Source of the DNA: Bremerella volcania
Lineage (GTDB): Bacteria > Planctomycetota > Planctomycetia > Pirellulales > Pirellulaceae
Assembly (NCBI RefSeq): GCF_007748115.1
Contig: NZ_CP036289.1
Coordinates: forward strand, 3,720,001-3,784,000
Direction of reading: 5' to 3'
DNA: 64,000 nt
Positions 37,122-47,669 of this stretch are shown piece after piece. The translations under genes and the position numbers were made by a program. Positions within the stretch are counted from its first letter, which is position 1, and the number at the start of each line of letters is the position of its first letter. Below the pieces are notes generated by a model that worked only from the letters and a program-made list of their open reading frames with translations, was not told where the DNA came from and searched no databases.

Positions 37122-40100
37122 CCAAGAACTGATCGTGCTTGTGCAAGAGAGCTCGATCGATGACCTCACGCTCGACCAGATTCGCCATCTCCGCGCGCGG
37201 TTGCCGGAATCCTCCCAACTGCGCGATGCCCTCTCCGAGCGTCTGCGGATGGAACATCACCTGGTCGATGCGCTGGGTGCCTCCGGCGATACGCCAGATC
37301 AGTTCGTGCAAAAGATGATGCAACGCAAGCAGCGTCAGAATTCTGGTTCGCGTTTGGTTTTAAGCCTGACGCTTGCATTGGTGTTATTCGTCGGCGTTTC
37401 TGCCGGCGTTTACTATCAGCTTCAGATCGAGTCGAAATCGAACGATATCGCGGCAACGGACGCGTCCCCCTCAACGGTCGATACAACCGGCAAGCCAGAT
37501 CCTTCGCAGCGCACTACCGCGCGGTCGTCAGACACCTCGCCGATGGGAAACACGAATCCATCGGAGACGCACCGGGATGATCAAACTGCGGACAACAACA
37601 AACCCGACGAGAAACAACCTCAGCCTGAGCCGGTAGCGCGAGACGTACCTGTTGAAGAAGAAGCCCTCGTTCCACGTGACGTGCCCCCGCTGACGTTTGC
37701 CCATCTGACCTCGCTGCCAGACGCCGATCGCCGCGATTCGTTGACCCGCGCTCAATTCGATTCGTGGCTGGCAAAAGCTTCCGCCAAGCTTCCCGCTGAA
37801 ATCCAGGAGTTTCGCGATGGCGATCGCCCCCAAACGAAGATGAAGGGATGGTTTCGCCTGCGGGGGAAGTTCCCTTCACACGCGGCGCTGCGATTTGAAT
37901 TGTCGGAAACGCATCGCGTGCGGTTTCATTTCTACTGTGGCGACCAAGGCGTGAGCATCGTCCGCCACGAACACGACTATTCACCCTGGTATGCGTATGC
38001 GATGACCGCCGGGGAAGATGGCATCCAACCCAAGAGCCTTCGACTGCAGGCCAACGATGCTTACCGTGAGCATCGGGGCCCGGCGCGGCATTATCAGCCA
38101 GTGGCCTTCTTCTTCGACGATACGACGAGCGAACTGGTCTTCTACCGCGGCGACGTGGAAGTCATCCGCACACCGCTGCCCTCGCCGCCCGATCGTATCT
38201 ACGTTGAAGGGGAGTCGATTATTCGCCGCATGAATCTTTGGCCGCTCGCGTCACTACCCGAGGCACAACCGCAATACCCACAGCAAGTCGTGATCGACCG
38301 CACGGCGGATCTCCCCTGGCAGTCGAAACTGGCCGAGCAGGCGTCGCTGGAAAAGAACGCCGACGGAACGCTGTCGCTGGTCAGCAAGAATCCCGAGAAC
38401 CACAGCTGGACCGTCGTACCGATCCCCGGCTACGGCCTGCGTATGGTCGAACTGGAACTAACTGGCGTCGACCGATCGCACGGCGTGTTCTTAACGCAGC
38501 CTGCCAAAACGCCCCAGGAGGGAGAAACGGCGGAAGTGCCGTCTCCCCAAGATGGGCTCGTCTTCAATCGGAACCGCAAGACGGATGAACTTTACGCGCG
38601 GTTCTCTTACATCTGGGATGCCGGGCACGAGGTGGACCGCAACCCGCTGGAGCATCCGGCAACGCAAGTGGGAGATCACGTTTGGGTTCGCTTGCTGGCC
38701 GGTGGAGGTCAAACTCGCGGTTGGATCAGCCTCGACGGCGAGCACTGGGCGTTGCTTTCCAGCGAGGACAACGATACCAAGGGCACCTACAATCACGTCG
38801 GCATTTCGTCGGCCAAAGTCGAAGGAGACCACCGCCTCACCCTTAAAAAGATGGTAGTGCGCGAGCTGTCGGGACTGACGCGGCTCTTCCCTCAAGAGCA
38901 TTGGGCGAAGGTCGATCAGGTCAACTGGAAAGAGTTGGGAGAGTCTCCCTACGCCAGCGAGCCGTTTACCTTGCCGGATGGATCGAAGCTGTCTGCGGAC
39001 CTGGCCACGCGTCTGCGTCGCTTTTCGTGCGTCGGAGCTTCGTACGATCACATGAAGGACCTTTGTACGGAAGCAATTGAGGCAGCCCCCAGCAATGCCG
39101 ACAAGCGGCAAGTCATCAAGGACATGCTCGCTCTGACCAAGACATGGCCACTGGAGTACAGTGAGAAACGCTTTATCGGATGGTGCGAAGAACGTCTGGG
39201 GCAGCTCTTCGAAGAGCAACTGACTACCCCAGAGCGACAAGACTACGCCGCATTCCGGCGCGAACTGCTTAATCTGCCGACGATGAATCGCGATCCGATG
39301 GGATACTTCTCGCAAGAGCGCTTCAACGCCGAGATGCTAGTAGCAATTCAGCAGGAACGCTGGAACGACATCCTTGACAGCTGCGAAGCGATGCGTCGCT
39401 ACTACTCATACGACCCACGCAAAGTGCGAAGCGACTTCCCCATTATTAACTGGGCAGGCGGCATCGCCGTACGTCACTCGAATCGCGCCAATCAAGATGC
39501 CGACTACCTGACCGAAGGTCGTTCGACCTCGTTGTTGGTCGAGGACCTCAGCAAGGAAGCGTACAACATCAGCGCGGAACTCAACGCCGCTCTGGATAGT
39601 GACGCGATCGCGGATGCGTGTCGCTTGATTACGCAGATTCCCGAGTCGGCCGCCGAAGGGCTGGCCCCCTCAGGCAGCGATCCCGATCACCTCTTCTCGG
39701 TGACGGCTGCCATCCAAATGGCCGTGCAAAATCATGAAGCCTTGCAGCATCAAATGGAAAAGGAACATGCCGACCTGGCTCAACTGCGTGTGAACTCCGC
39801 CATCCAGCGCGGCGATCGCAAGGTGGTCGAGTTGGTGACGCTCCAGTTCTTCGATACCAAGGCCGCTGCCGAAGCTCACTTGTGGCTCGGCGATCAAGCC
39901 ACGTCGGCTGGCGACTTTGCCTCGTCGCTACAGCACTACATCAAAGCAGCTCGGTCGGCAGAGGGTGAGTTGAAATCGAAGGTTGATGCTCGCCTGCTCA
40001 TGCTAGGGCACATGCCGTCAGGCGACCAGGCAGAACCGAACGGATCGATTTCGATTGGTTCGAAGACCCTCTCAGCGAACTCCTTGATCAATGAAACGGC

Positions 40101-41376
40101 TGTAATCCGCAGCACCCACGCAGCGCAGCAGGAAGTCGCCGGAGCGGATGCCAACCCAGCAGCCAATGCGGCCTGGCCGGCCATGGCCTCGATCCAACCG
40201 AGCGACGTCGTGCTGCGGGGATCGTGGGGACGCGAGCAAGACCGAGTTCCATCCGCCGTGCGTGATTCGCATGTCGATTGGCACGGCCAGTCCCTCGGAA
40301 TGACGTCCTCCGGCGACCAGGCCTTCCTCTGCAATCGGTTTGAATTATGGAAGCTCGATCTGAAAAACCAGAAAGAACTGTGGAAGCGATCCGAGAAGGA
40401 CAAGGACCGCGGTAAGGCGCACGCCTTTCCTTACACGCGTTGCGTCCCCTTGCTGGTTGGCGACATGGTCGTCACGCGGATGCTTCATGAGAAAGGGTTT
40501 GCTCTGTACGGGTTCGATCGCGAAACAGGGGACCAGCGTTGGGTAACGAATCTCGATGATCAGATGGTCCTGGCCACCGATCCCGTTTCCGTTCAGGGGC
40601 GCGTGCTGATCGTGACGCTACGGGAAGTTTCTCAATCGACCTATGCCGTACGACTTTCGCGGGTCGATCTATCCACCGGCGAGATCCTCGACAGCCATCC
40701 GCTGTTTCGCATTCGTGATACCTGGTTCGACCGAGGAATTGGCAACGTGGTCGCACATCGCGAACAGCTCTTGATCGATCTGGGTGGCGTGCTGGCATCG
40801 TGCGATATCTCTGGTCACTTGCAATGGGTCCGCAAGCAACTGACGTTTCCCCAAAGGATCGATTCGCGGTGGGCAGCCCAGCAGCTGAGTAACATTAAGA
40901 TCCTGGGAGATCAGGCAATCTCGTTCCACGCGGGTGCGCTTCGCCTGGAATGCTTCGACGTGGCGACCGGCACGCTCCGCTGGACCCTGCCAGGGACCGA
41001 TGTGCAATCGATCGAACTGCTCGACGACCAGACGCTGCTTGTTGAACAGCCAGACCGATGGCTGCTGGTATCGGCAGAAGGGGGCAAGGTTACGTCTGAG
41101 GTAGCCAAGCCTGAAAACCTTCTCTCGTGGCATATCACCCAGGACGCCTTGATTGGCCTGACCTATCGGGGGCCGGAAGAGAAGGATCAAAAGGGGACGA
41201 TGCAAGTGGTGCGTCTCGATGTTCGGTCAGGCGAAACGAGCGAGCTTCAGTCGATCGAGGTACCCGGCAAGGAACTGCCAGCGGCTGGCCCCCTCTTCTT
41301 TGGGCCTGACAAATGGCATTTCTGGCAAAGCGAAGACAAGAACAAGGACGAACGCCGGCTGATGGTGGTCCAGTAG
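37114..41376 (+). CDS. giant membrane-anchored PQQ-repeat protein coupled to the sigma factor
   Basis: A 1,420-residue protein. An N-terminal 79-residue cytoplasmic part, sized like an anti-sigma domain, has helices with LDQIRHLRARLPESSQLRDALSERL, but no CxxC is visible. One membrane helix (about 80-102) leads to a Ser/Thr/Pro/Asp-rich linker. A long exported part follows, resembling planctomycete DUF1583 regions (about 240-620), then a helical middle (about 640-990). A PQQ-like beta-propeller region with repeated W/L-D-x-TG-type blades (about 1055-1410; for example GFALYGFDRETGDQRWVTNL) ends the protein. It overlaps the sigma gene by 8 bases. I infer an extracytoplasmic sensor or anti-sigma-type regulator; untested. 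Confidence 0.88.
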   Translation: MNDQELIVLVQESSIDDLTLDQIRHLRARLPESSQLRDALSERLRMEHHLVDALGASGDTPDQFVQKMMQRKQRQNSGSRLVLSLTLALVLFVGVSAGVYYQLQIESKSNDIAATDASPSTVDTTGKPDPSQRTTARSSDTSPMGNTNPSETHRDDQTADNNKPDEKQPQPEPVARDVPVEEEALVPRDVPPLTFAHLTSLPDADRRDSLTRAQFDSWLAKASAKLPAEIQEFRDGDRPQTKMKGWFRLRGKFPSHAALRFELSETHRVRFHFYCGDQGVSIVRHEHDYSPWYAYAMTAGEDGIQPKSLRLQANDAYREHRGPARHYQPVAFFFDDTTSELVFYRGDVEVIRTPLPSPPDRIYVEGESIIRRMNLWPLASLPEAQPQYPQQVVIDRTADLPWQSKLAEQASLEKNADGTLSLVSKNPENHSWTVVPIPGYGLRMVELELTGVDRSHGVFLTQPAKTPQEGETAEVPSPQDGLVFNRNRKTDELYARFSYIWDAGHEVDRNPLEHPATQVGDHVWVRLLAGGGQTRGWISLDGEHWALLSSEDNDTKGTYNHVGISSAKVEGDHRLTLKKMVVRELSGLTRLFPQEHWAKVDQVNWKELGESPYASEPFTLPDGSKLSADLATRLRRFSCVGASYDHMKDLCTEAIEAAPSNADKRQVIKDMLALTKTWPLEYSEKRFIGWCEERLGQLFEEQLTTPERQDYAAFRRELLNLPTMNRDPMGYFSQERFNAEMLVAIQQERWNDILDSCEAMRRYYSYDPRKVRSDFPIINWAGGIAVRHSNRANQDADYLTEGRSTSLLVEDLSKEAYNISAELNAALDSDAIADACRLITQIPESAAEGLAPSGSDPDHLFSVTAAIQMAVQNHEALQHQMEKEHADLAQLRVNSAIQRGDRKVVELVTLQFFDTKAAAEAHLWLGDQATSAGDFASSLQHYIKAARSAEGELKSKVDARLLMLGHMPSGDQAEPNGSISIGSKTLSANSLINETAVIRSTHAAQQEVAGADANPAANAAWPAMASIQPSDVVLRGSWGREQDRVPSAVRDSHVDWHGQSLGMTSSGDQAFLCNRFELWKLDLKNQKELWKRSEKDKDRGKAHAFPYTRCVPLLVGDMVVTRMLHEKGFALYGFDRETGDQRWVTNLDDQMVLATDPVSVQGRVLIVTLREVSQSTYAVRLSRVDLSTGEILDSHPLFRIRDTWFDRGIGNVVAHREQLLIDLGGVLASCDISGHLQWVRKQLTFPQRIDSRWAAQQLSNIKILGDQAISFHAGALRLECFDVATGTLRWTLPGTDVQSIELLDDQTLLVEQPDRWLLVSAEGGKVTSEVAKPENLLSWHITQDALIGLTYRGPEEKDQKGTMQVVRLDVRSGETSELQSIEVPGKELPAAGPLFFGPDKWHFWQSEDKNKDERRLMVVQ

Positions 41377-41575
41377 GTCTCGGCGCCCTCGTCTGGCAAC
41401 TGGCTCGGCCCGGTGGTAATTCTTCCGAAATTTGTCGACTGACCTATTTTTCGCGAAACGATTCCCATGCCCAGGGCCATAGCTATGCAGAGATGACGCT
41501 TAGCACGGCTAATTTCCAAAAATGATTGACGAGCGTCCGTTTTTACTGGCGCCCCCTTTTCCTGGGCCAGGCTAT

Positions 41576-42718
41576 ATGTCCTTTTCCCGAATTCTGATTT
41601 TTTCGACCCTCCTGACGCTTGGCGCCGTGTACAGCTCGCGCGCTATGGCCGAAGGGGAGTGGGAAGTCACTCCTGAAAGCACTCAAGCACTCGAGCGCGG
41701 TCTGAATTGGCTGGCCCAAAACCAAGGCCCCAATGGAGACTGGGAATCGGATGATCTGGGCCTGATTGGGATGGGGGCGCTGGCGTTCATGGCCGACGGT
41801 CATGCCCCTGGGCGCGGTAAATATGGGCAACCACTCGACCGAGCCATCAACAAGATTCTTTCCAGCCCTCGTCCTTCCGGGCTGCTGAATGTCGCCGATC
41901 CGCAGCGTGACATGTACAACCACGGGCTCACGACGTTCGTCCTGGGGCAAGCGCACGGAATGACCCACGATTCACGGATCAATCCGGTCTTGGATCGCGC
42001 ACTCAAGTTGATCGCGTTCACCCAGGCCGAAGATGGCGGCTGGGATTATCGCGCGGTCCGGCGAGATAACGGGCACGATCTAAGCCTGGCCGTGATGCAG
42101 GCCAAAGCACTGCGAAGTGCGATGGATACCGGTATTGAAGTCGCCCCGGAAGTGGTCGACCTGGCCATCGGAAGCGTACGCGAACACTACAGCCCCGAGG
42201 GCGTTTCACGCGATGCTTCCGAAGCGGAACAGCAGAAGTACCCCGGGCAGTTCACGTACACGCGACACGGCGGCAAGGCCTCGCTGGCCATGGCTGCCGC
42301 CGGCGTCGTCTGCTTGCAAGAGTTCGGCCAATACGACGACTGGCGGATTGCCAAAAACATGGAAGTGATTCATGCCGAAATTGCCAAGCTGAAAGAAAAG
42401 AAGAACAAGAACAACGGGCATCTTCCCTTCGATGCCTACACGCTGTATTACGTTGGACAAGCGTTATATCAGACCGGCGGCGAAGACTGGAAGCGTTCGT
42501 ACCCGGCTCTTCGCGATGCGGTCATCGACTCGCAATTCAATAAACCCGAAGATCTGAGATATCATGGAATGTGGCATGCCGGCGCCCACGTCAACAACAT
42601 GCCTGGCGACCTCTATGGTACGGCGGTTGGATGTTTCATCTTGGCGATGCCCAATCGTTATCTGCCCATCCTGCAAGAAGGGCGGATCGAGTCGTTCCAA
42701 CAAGATGCTGGCCGTTAG
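41576..42718 (+). CDS. secreted prenyltransferase/squalene-cyclase-repeat protein
   Basis: A 380-residue exported alpha/alpha-barrel protein. A signal peptide (RILIFSTLLTLGAVYSSRAMA) is followed by repeated QNQGPNGDWESDDLGLIGMGALAF- and QAEDGGWDYRAVRRDNGHDLSLAVMQAKAL-type units (QW-like repeats). Homologues at this operon position occur in planctomycetes next to MoxR/vWA genes and are probably structural or peptidase-inhibitor-like rather than enzymes. The ATG at 41576 gives a proper signal peptide; 41522 would add 18 residues without a ribosome site. The next gene starts 36 bases later. Confidence 0.86.
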   Translation: MSFSRILIFSTLLTLGAVYSSRAMAEGEWEVTPESTQALERGLNWLAQNQGPNGDWESDDLGLIGMGALAFMADGHAPGRGKYGQPLDRAINKILSSPRPSGLLNVADPQRDMYNHGLTTFVLGQAHGMTHDSRINPVLDRALKLIAFTQAEDGGWDYRAVRRDNGHDLSLAVMQAKALRSAMDTGIEVAPEVVDLAIGSVREHYSPEGVSRDASEAEQQKYPGQFTYTRHGGKASLAMAAAGVVCLQEFGQYDDWRIAKNMEVIHAEIAKLKEKKNKNNGHLPFDAYTLYYVGQALYQTGGEDWKRSYPALRDAVIDSQFNKPEDLRYHGMWHAGAHVNNMPGDLYGTAVGCFILAMPNRYLPILQEGRIESFQQDAGR

Positions 42719-42754
42719 TCCCTAAGTCACGATAGCCCCCAATACTCATCCCCT

Positions 42755-45184
42755 ATGTTTCCCTATTTCGTAGCCTCTGGATTCGCGATTGCCGGCGCCA
42801 TGATGATGGCCGGTCCGGCGCTGATTCACTTGATGAATCGGAATCGCTATCGCACCATCCACTGGGCCGCGATGGACTTCCTGCTCGAAGCGATGCAGTC
42901 GAACCGACGGCTGCTGCGAATTCGCGACCTCTTGCTGATGGCACTCCGGGCGCTGGCGCTGCTGCTGTTCGGTTTAGCACTCGCCCGTCCTTATTTCACC
43001 AGTACCGATTCCGCGCTGCCAGGGACCTCGAAGCCGCCGCACGCGATTCTGGTGCTCGATAACAGCATGAGCAACTCGCTCGAATCGATCTCAGGCTCCG
43101 CCTTCGAGACCTCTCGCGAGCAGGCCAAGCAGTTTCTGGAAAAGCTTCCCTCCGCGAGTCAAATCTCGGTGGTTGCACTTTGTGGTGCGCAGTCGCGCCG
43201 CATTACCGATCCGTTTACTTCCCGCACCGATGCCGCCGATGCGATTGACAAGATCGTCGCCACCGATGGCCCTGGCGAACTGACCCACGCGCTAAATCAG
43301 GCCCGCCGACTGGCCGAGCAGACGCCGTCTCTTTCTCCCTACGTGGTCGTGTTCGGCGATCAACAGGCATCGCAGTGGCAACGTCTGGCTCGCGGCAATC
43401 CGCCTGAGGAAGAGATGCCGGTGATCCTGGTCGGCACCGATGCCAGCACGCCTGGCAACGCCTGGGTAGAAGAGTTCGGCCTACCGGATGGCATGGCCGA
43501 AGTCGGCATGCCGACCCGCATCGTGGCCCGCGTTCGCTACCAGGGGGATGAACCCCGATCGAACGTGGCGATCTCGTTCAAAGTTCGCGACAACGAAGTC
43601 GAGACCAAGTTCGCCGACTTCCCGGAAGGAGATTCGGTTCAAACGCTGGCGTTTGATTACGTCTTCGACGCGATGGAAGTCGACCCGAGCCGCATGTCTT
43701 CGATTCCCTTGACCGTATCGCTCGCCGGCGACGCCTTGCCGGCCGATGACTCGCGTTCGCTGGTTGTACCGCTGGTGGCCTCGACTCCCGTTGTTTTCAT
43801 CGACCAATGGAGCGATTCGGAAGAGTCCCCGGCGTTAGGACGACTCGGCGAGACATGGGTTCTACGGCAACTCTTGTGTCCGCAAACCGAGTCGAGCCGC
43901 GAAGAGCAGCACCTCATTCGTCCGATCCACCTTTCTCAGCGTGAAGCCGAAGGAGAGCCGCTGCGTGCGGCGTTAAGGGAAGCTCGCCTGGCGGTGGTGG
44001 CCGGCATCGAGTCCCCTTCGGTCGAACTGGTCAGCATGCTTCGGTCGTACGTCGAGCAAGGGGGCCAACTGGCGATTGCCGCCGGTGGAGACTTCGATCC
44101 ACATGCCTGGAATGATGTCGCCTGGCAAGGCGGTCAGGGCATTCTTCCCAAACCGCTTCAGCCCAACGCCGTCGGCCAGAGCTTGAGCGAGTTTTCCGAT
44201 GACCTCCAACCATTCCGCATCTCAGGCAAGGGGCTGCTCGACCACTCTTACTTCCGCCTGGCCGACCTGGAAGAAACGCAACTGATTGATCTCTACACCG
44301 ATGCGCTCTTCTTCAAGACGGTCGTGCCCACCGATGAAGACGACTCGCAAGCCGCTGCAAACCAGGCCGGCAACCTGCCGCCGTTGGAAGAAAAGTGGCT
44401 CTCCTGGACGCCGCCTGTCTCGACGATCGAGCGGTCAGGCGACAACGCCGAAAACGTGACTGCAAACATTCCTGCCACCACCATCGCCCAGTTCGATAAC
44501 GGCGTCGAGTTCGTCGTCGAGCGGCACGTCGGCTCAGGCCGGATTGTTTTTTTCAGTTCCGGCATCAGTTCCCAGTGGTCAACCCTGCCGAGCACCAACG
44601 CGGTATTGATCTTCGATCGCGTCTTGCGAAATCAACTGGCATCGACCTTCCAGCGGTACAACTTCGCCGTCGGCGAAACGGCTTTGCTGCCGATTCCGCC
44701 AGGCGTGGGTGACTCCAGCATTCAACTGATTGCCCCGGACAGCGGCATCGTCAGCTCGGTTTCTCCTCGCTTTTTGAACGAGGAAACGCGGGGCGTGCTG
44801 ATCGACAACCTCGATTCGGCCGGCATCTATTGGCTGTCGGACCGAGAGCCAACAGATGCCTCCGGCGACGCGGTCGAAGCACGCTCGCAGTTCCGCATTC
44901 CCATTAGTGGGACGTCCACGCCGTGGGAATCGCAGTTGGCACGGCTCGACCCAGATCAGTTCGCCAGTCTCAACTTGCCGCCGCAATATCGCTGGCAGGA
45001 TAGCGCGCAGCTGATCGGAGGCAGTGGTCTGCCGATGTCCGGCCATTCGTGGTGGCAATGGTTGATCGCGCTGGTCATCGTTTTACTGATTGTCGAAATG
45101 ACCGTGGCGGCAATGCCGTCGTGGTTGGCCTGGATCGTTGATCGACGTTCTGGCTCGCAGTCGGCCCCTTCGGCCTCATCGTGA
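42755..45184 (+). CDS. BatA-type membrane protein with vWA domain
   Basis: An 809-residue inner-membrane protein. It begins with the aerotolerance-regulator N-terminal domain: a first helix (FAIAGAMMMAGPALIHLMN), then RTIHWAAMDFLLEAMQSNRR, then a second helix (LLMALRALALLLFGLALARPYF, about 58-79). A vWA-like domain (AILVLDNSMSNSLES, about 95) would carry a MIDAS-type metal site, although it reads DNSMSNS rather than canonical DxSxS-plus. A long periplasmic part and a C-terminal helix (WWQWLIALVIVLLIVEMTVA) follow. Such proteins partner MoxR ATPases. The next gene starts 10 bases downstream. Confidence 0.88.
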   Translation: MFPYFVASGFAIAGAMMMAGPALIHLMNRNRYRTIHWAAMDFLLEAMQSNRRLLRIRDLLLMALRALALLLFGLALARPYFTSTDSALPGTSKPPHAILVLDNSMSNSLESISGSAFETSREQAKQFLEKLPSASQISVVALCGAQSRRITDPFTSRTDAADAIDKIVATDGPGELTHALNQARRLAEQTPSLSPYVVVFGDQQASQWQRLARGNPPEEEMPVILVGTDASTPGNAWVEEFGLPDGMAEVGMPTRIVARVRYQGDEPRSNVAISFKVRDNEVETKFADFPEGDSVQTLAFDYVFDAMEVDPSRMSSIPLTVSLAGDALPADDSRSLVVPLVASTPVVFIDQWSDSEESPALGRLGETWVLRQLLCPQTESSREEQHLIRPIHLSQREAEGEPLRAALREARLAVVAGIESPSVELVSMLRSYVEQGGQLAIAAGGDFDPHAWNDVAWQGGQGILPKPLQPNAVGQSLSEFSDDLQPFRISGKGLLDHSYFRLADLEETQLIDLYTDALFFKTVVPTDEDDSQAAANQAGNLPPLEEKWLSWTPPVSTIERSGDNAENVTANIPATTIAQFDNGVEFVVERHVGSGRIVFFSSGISSQWSTLPSTNAVLIFDRVLRNQLASTFQRYNFAVGETALLPIPPGVGDSSIQLIAPDSGIVSSVSPRFLNEETRGVLIDNLDSAGIYWLSDREPTDASGDAVEARSQFRIPISGTSTPWESQLARLDPDQFASLNLPPQYRWQDSAQLIGGSGLPMSGHSWWQWLIALVIVLLIVEMTVAAMPSWLAWIVDRRSGSQSAPSASS

Positions 45185-45194
45185 TTGAAACGGA

Positions 45195-47669
45195 ATGATT
45201 TCAAAAGTAATAGGTTGGCTTCTCGGGATTAGCGACGTCGAATCGGTCGACGGCGTTAGCTTCTCGTTCGCTGCGCCCTGGGCGGCGGTCGATCCAACCT
45301 GGCTGCTAGTCGGCTGCCTGGCGGCGATCGGTTTCGCGGTCTGGTATTACACACGGATTCAAACGGGACTCAGCCGGTTGCCGGCCGCCGCCTTAGCCGC
45401 GACCCGGGCCCTGATTCTGGTGATGCTGGTCGTTACCCTGGCCGACCCTACCGTTCGCCTGACCGCCAACCGCATGCTGAAACCCGTGCTTTACCTGGTG
45501 TTCGACGGCACCGAAAGCATGAACATTCGCGACAACCTCACGCCCGATGAGTTGTCGGCTCTGAGCAAAGCCGTCGGAACGGAAGGAACCGGTAGCCAGG
45601 CCGCTCCCCCTGCCCTGACCCGACAGCAATGGGTGAAAGCGTACTTGGAAAAAGCGGACGACAACCTGATCAACCAGCTACGTGACGAACACGATTTAGA
45701 GATCGAGTACTTCGTCTTCGACGGTGAATCGACCAGCGTGGCCCGCCGCGTGAGTGCCAGCAACGATGACGAGCCATCCTCGCCCCAAGCGGTTGCCGCC
45801 GAACTGACCACCAACGGCAAAGTAACTGCCCTGGGTGAATTGATCACCGACCTCGGTAACCAATCTTCCAGGCGACTGGGAGGCGTGGTGATGTTCAGCG
45901 ACTTCGCCCACAACTCCGGTACGGCTCCGCTTGGTTCCAGTGGACACAACGATCCGACGCCACTCGATCGACTGGGCGTTCCTATTTACCCCATCGGAAT
46001 CGGTGCCGTCTCGACGCGTGACCTGCAAGTCGAGATCCAGCCTCCGCTGAAGATGAAAAAGGCAGAACGCTCCACCATCACCGTTCGCGTCAGCCAGTCT
46101 GGTGCCGAAGGGGAATCGGCCCAGGTCACCGTCACCGCGCGTCCCATGCAGGGCGAGTCGGTCGTGGAACCAAGCGGCCAAGACATCATCGTCGGTACGC
46201 AGGCAGCCGTATTCGATACGTCGATCCAATACCTCGAGTTTCCCTTCATTCCGCAGCAGTCGGGCCGTTTCCTGATTTCCGCCTCAGTTGATGTGTTACC
46301 AGGGGAAGTCAGCGAACAGAACAACCAGTCGTCGCGAGCCGTCAATATCGTGGACGATTACATCCGCCTGACGTTCATCGAGAACGAGCCGACCTGGGAA
46401 TGGCGTTTCGTGAAAGAAGTGTTCCACCGTGACCGCCTGGTCGGCATGGAAGGTTTCCGTACCTTCCTCCGTTCGGCTGACCCCAAAGTGCGTCAGGCGA
46501 ATGAAATGTTCCTCCCCACCCTCACGCCGCAGCGAAGCGAGTTCTTTGCCAACGACGTGATCTTCCTGGGAGACGTTCCCTCGGAGGCGCTCAACGAACG
46601 GTTTTCGCGTATGCTCAAGCAGTTCGTGGGGCAATTTGGCGGCGGCTTGGTAATTGTCTCCGGTCCCAACAATGGTCCTTCCGAGCTAATCAATACCGAG
46701 ATCGCCGACATGCTGCCGGTGAAGCTCGATCGATCCCTTTCCATCCGCGCGTCAAAGCCGTTCCGCATGGAGATCACGCCACTGGGGAAACAGGCCGACA
46801 TCATGCAGTTAGGAGACAGCAGCTCGGTCGATCCGCTGAAGCCGTGGGAAAACCTGGGGGAACTTCCCTGGTATCAGCCAGTGCTCGGCGTTCACTCGCA
46901 GGCCAATGTCCTAGCTCAACATCCGACCGATGTGTGTGCCGACGGCAAAACGCCACAGCCGCTCATCGCGACCCGGCGCTACGGCAACGGCGAAGTCATC
47001 TACATCGGCTTCAACGAACTTTGGCGGCTCCGCCGAATCCATGGCGAACGTTACTATCGCCAGTTCTGGTCGCAGATAATTTCGCGACTCGCGTTGAGTC
47101 ATGCCCTGGGGAGCCAGAAGCGTTTCGTCCTTTCGATGGACCAGCCGGAATACCAGGTTGACGACCGGGCTCTGCTGACGGTGGAAGCTTACGACGAAAA
47201 CTTCGATCCACTCACCATGGATGACCTGCCAGCCGAAGGACTTCAGGCTCAGGTCTTTTTGGGGGACGAGCCTGGCGTCCAGCCGTCGCTCATCCAGCTA
47301 AGCGAGTCGCGACCTGGCCGCTTTGAGGCCCGCGTCCCGGTTTTCGAGGCCGGCAGGTTCACCGCACGCGTCTCGGATCCGATCAACGGATCGCCCAGCG
47401 AAATTCGCTTCGACGTCGTCGGCGCCACCGCCGAACAACGTAACCCGGCTCGAAACCTGGCACTTCAAAAAGCAATGGCCACCTCAACCGGTGGCAAGTC
47501 GTACGAACTTCAGGACGCCGGTCAACTGGTCGACGACGTCAAGCTGGAACCGGTCGTCGAGGAAATCTCACGCAGCTTCCCGATTTGGGGAACGCCGCTA
47601 TGGTTCATTGTCGTGGTGACTCTATTGATGGCGGAATGGATTGCCCGAAAGCGAGCGAACCTGGCATGA
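45195..47669 (+). CDS. vWA/glutamine-amidotransferase-like membrane protein
   Basis: An 824-residue protein with two N-terminal helices (TWLLVGCLAAIGFAVWYY and AALAATRALILVMLVVTLADP), a vWA-like domain (VLYLVFDGTESMNIRD, about 97), a large periplasmic portion with beta-sandwich features (SPQAVAAELTTNGKVTALGELITDLG, and RVSQSGAEGESAQVTVTARP in the middle), and a class I glutamine-amidotransferase-like region (FVGQFGGGLVIVSGPNNGPS). A C-terminal helix (FIVVVTLLMAEWIARK) ends it. Its stop overlaps the next start (ATGA). With the preceding BatA-like gene it forms the membrane core of the operon. Confidence 0.87.
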   Translation: MISKVIGWLLGISDVESVDGVSFSFAAPWAAVDPTWLLVGCLAAIGFAVWYYTRIQTGLSRLPAAALAATRALILVMLVVTLADPTVRLTANRMLKPVLYLVFDGTESMNIRDNLTPDELSALSKAVGTEGTGSQAAPPALTRQQWVKAYLEKADDNLINQLRDEHDLEIEYFVFDGESTSVARRVSASNDDEPSSPQAVAAELTTNGKVTALGELITDLGNQSSRRLGGVVMFSDFAHNSGTAPLGSSGHNDPTPLDRLGVPIYPIGIGAVSTRDLQVEIQPPLKMKKAERSTITVRVSQSGAEGESAQVTVTARPMQGESVVEPSGQDIIVGTQAAVFDTSIQYLEFPFIPQQSGRFLISASVDVLPGEVSEQNNQSSRAVNIVDDYIRLTFIENEPTWEWRFVKEVFHRDRLVGMEGFRTFLRSADPKVRQANEMFLPTLTPQRSEFFANDVIFLGDVPSEALNERFSRMLKQFVGQFGGGLVIVSGPNNGPSELINTEIADMLPVKLDRSLSIRASKPFRMEITPLGKQADIMQLGDSSSVDPLKPWENLGELPWYQPVLGVHSQANVLAQHPTDVCADGKTPQPLIATRRYGNGEVIYIGFNELWRLRRIHGERYYRQFWSQIISRLALSHALGSQKRFVLSMDQPEYQVDDRALLTVEAYDENFDPLTMDDLPAEGLQAQVFLGDEPGVQPSLIQLSESRPGRFEARVPVFEAGRFTARVSDPINGSPSEIRFDVVGATAEQRNPARNLALQKAMATSTGGKSYELQDAGQLVDDVKLEPVVEEISRSFPIWGTPLWFIVVVTLLMAEWIARKRANLA

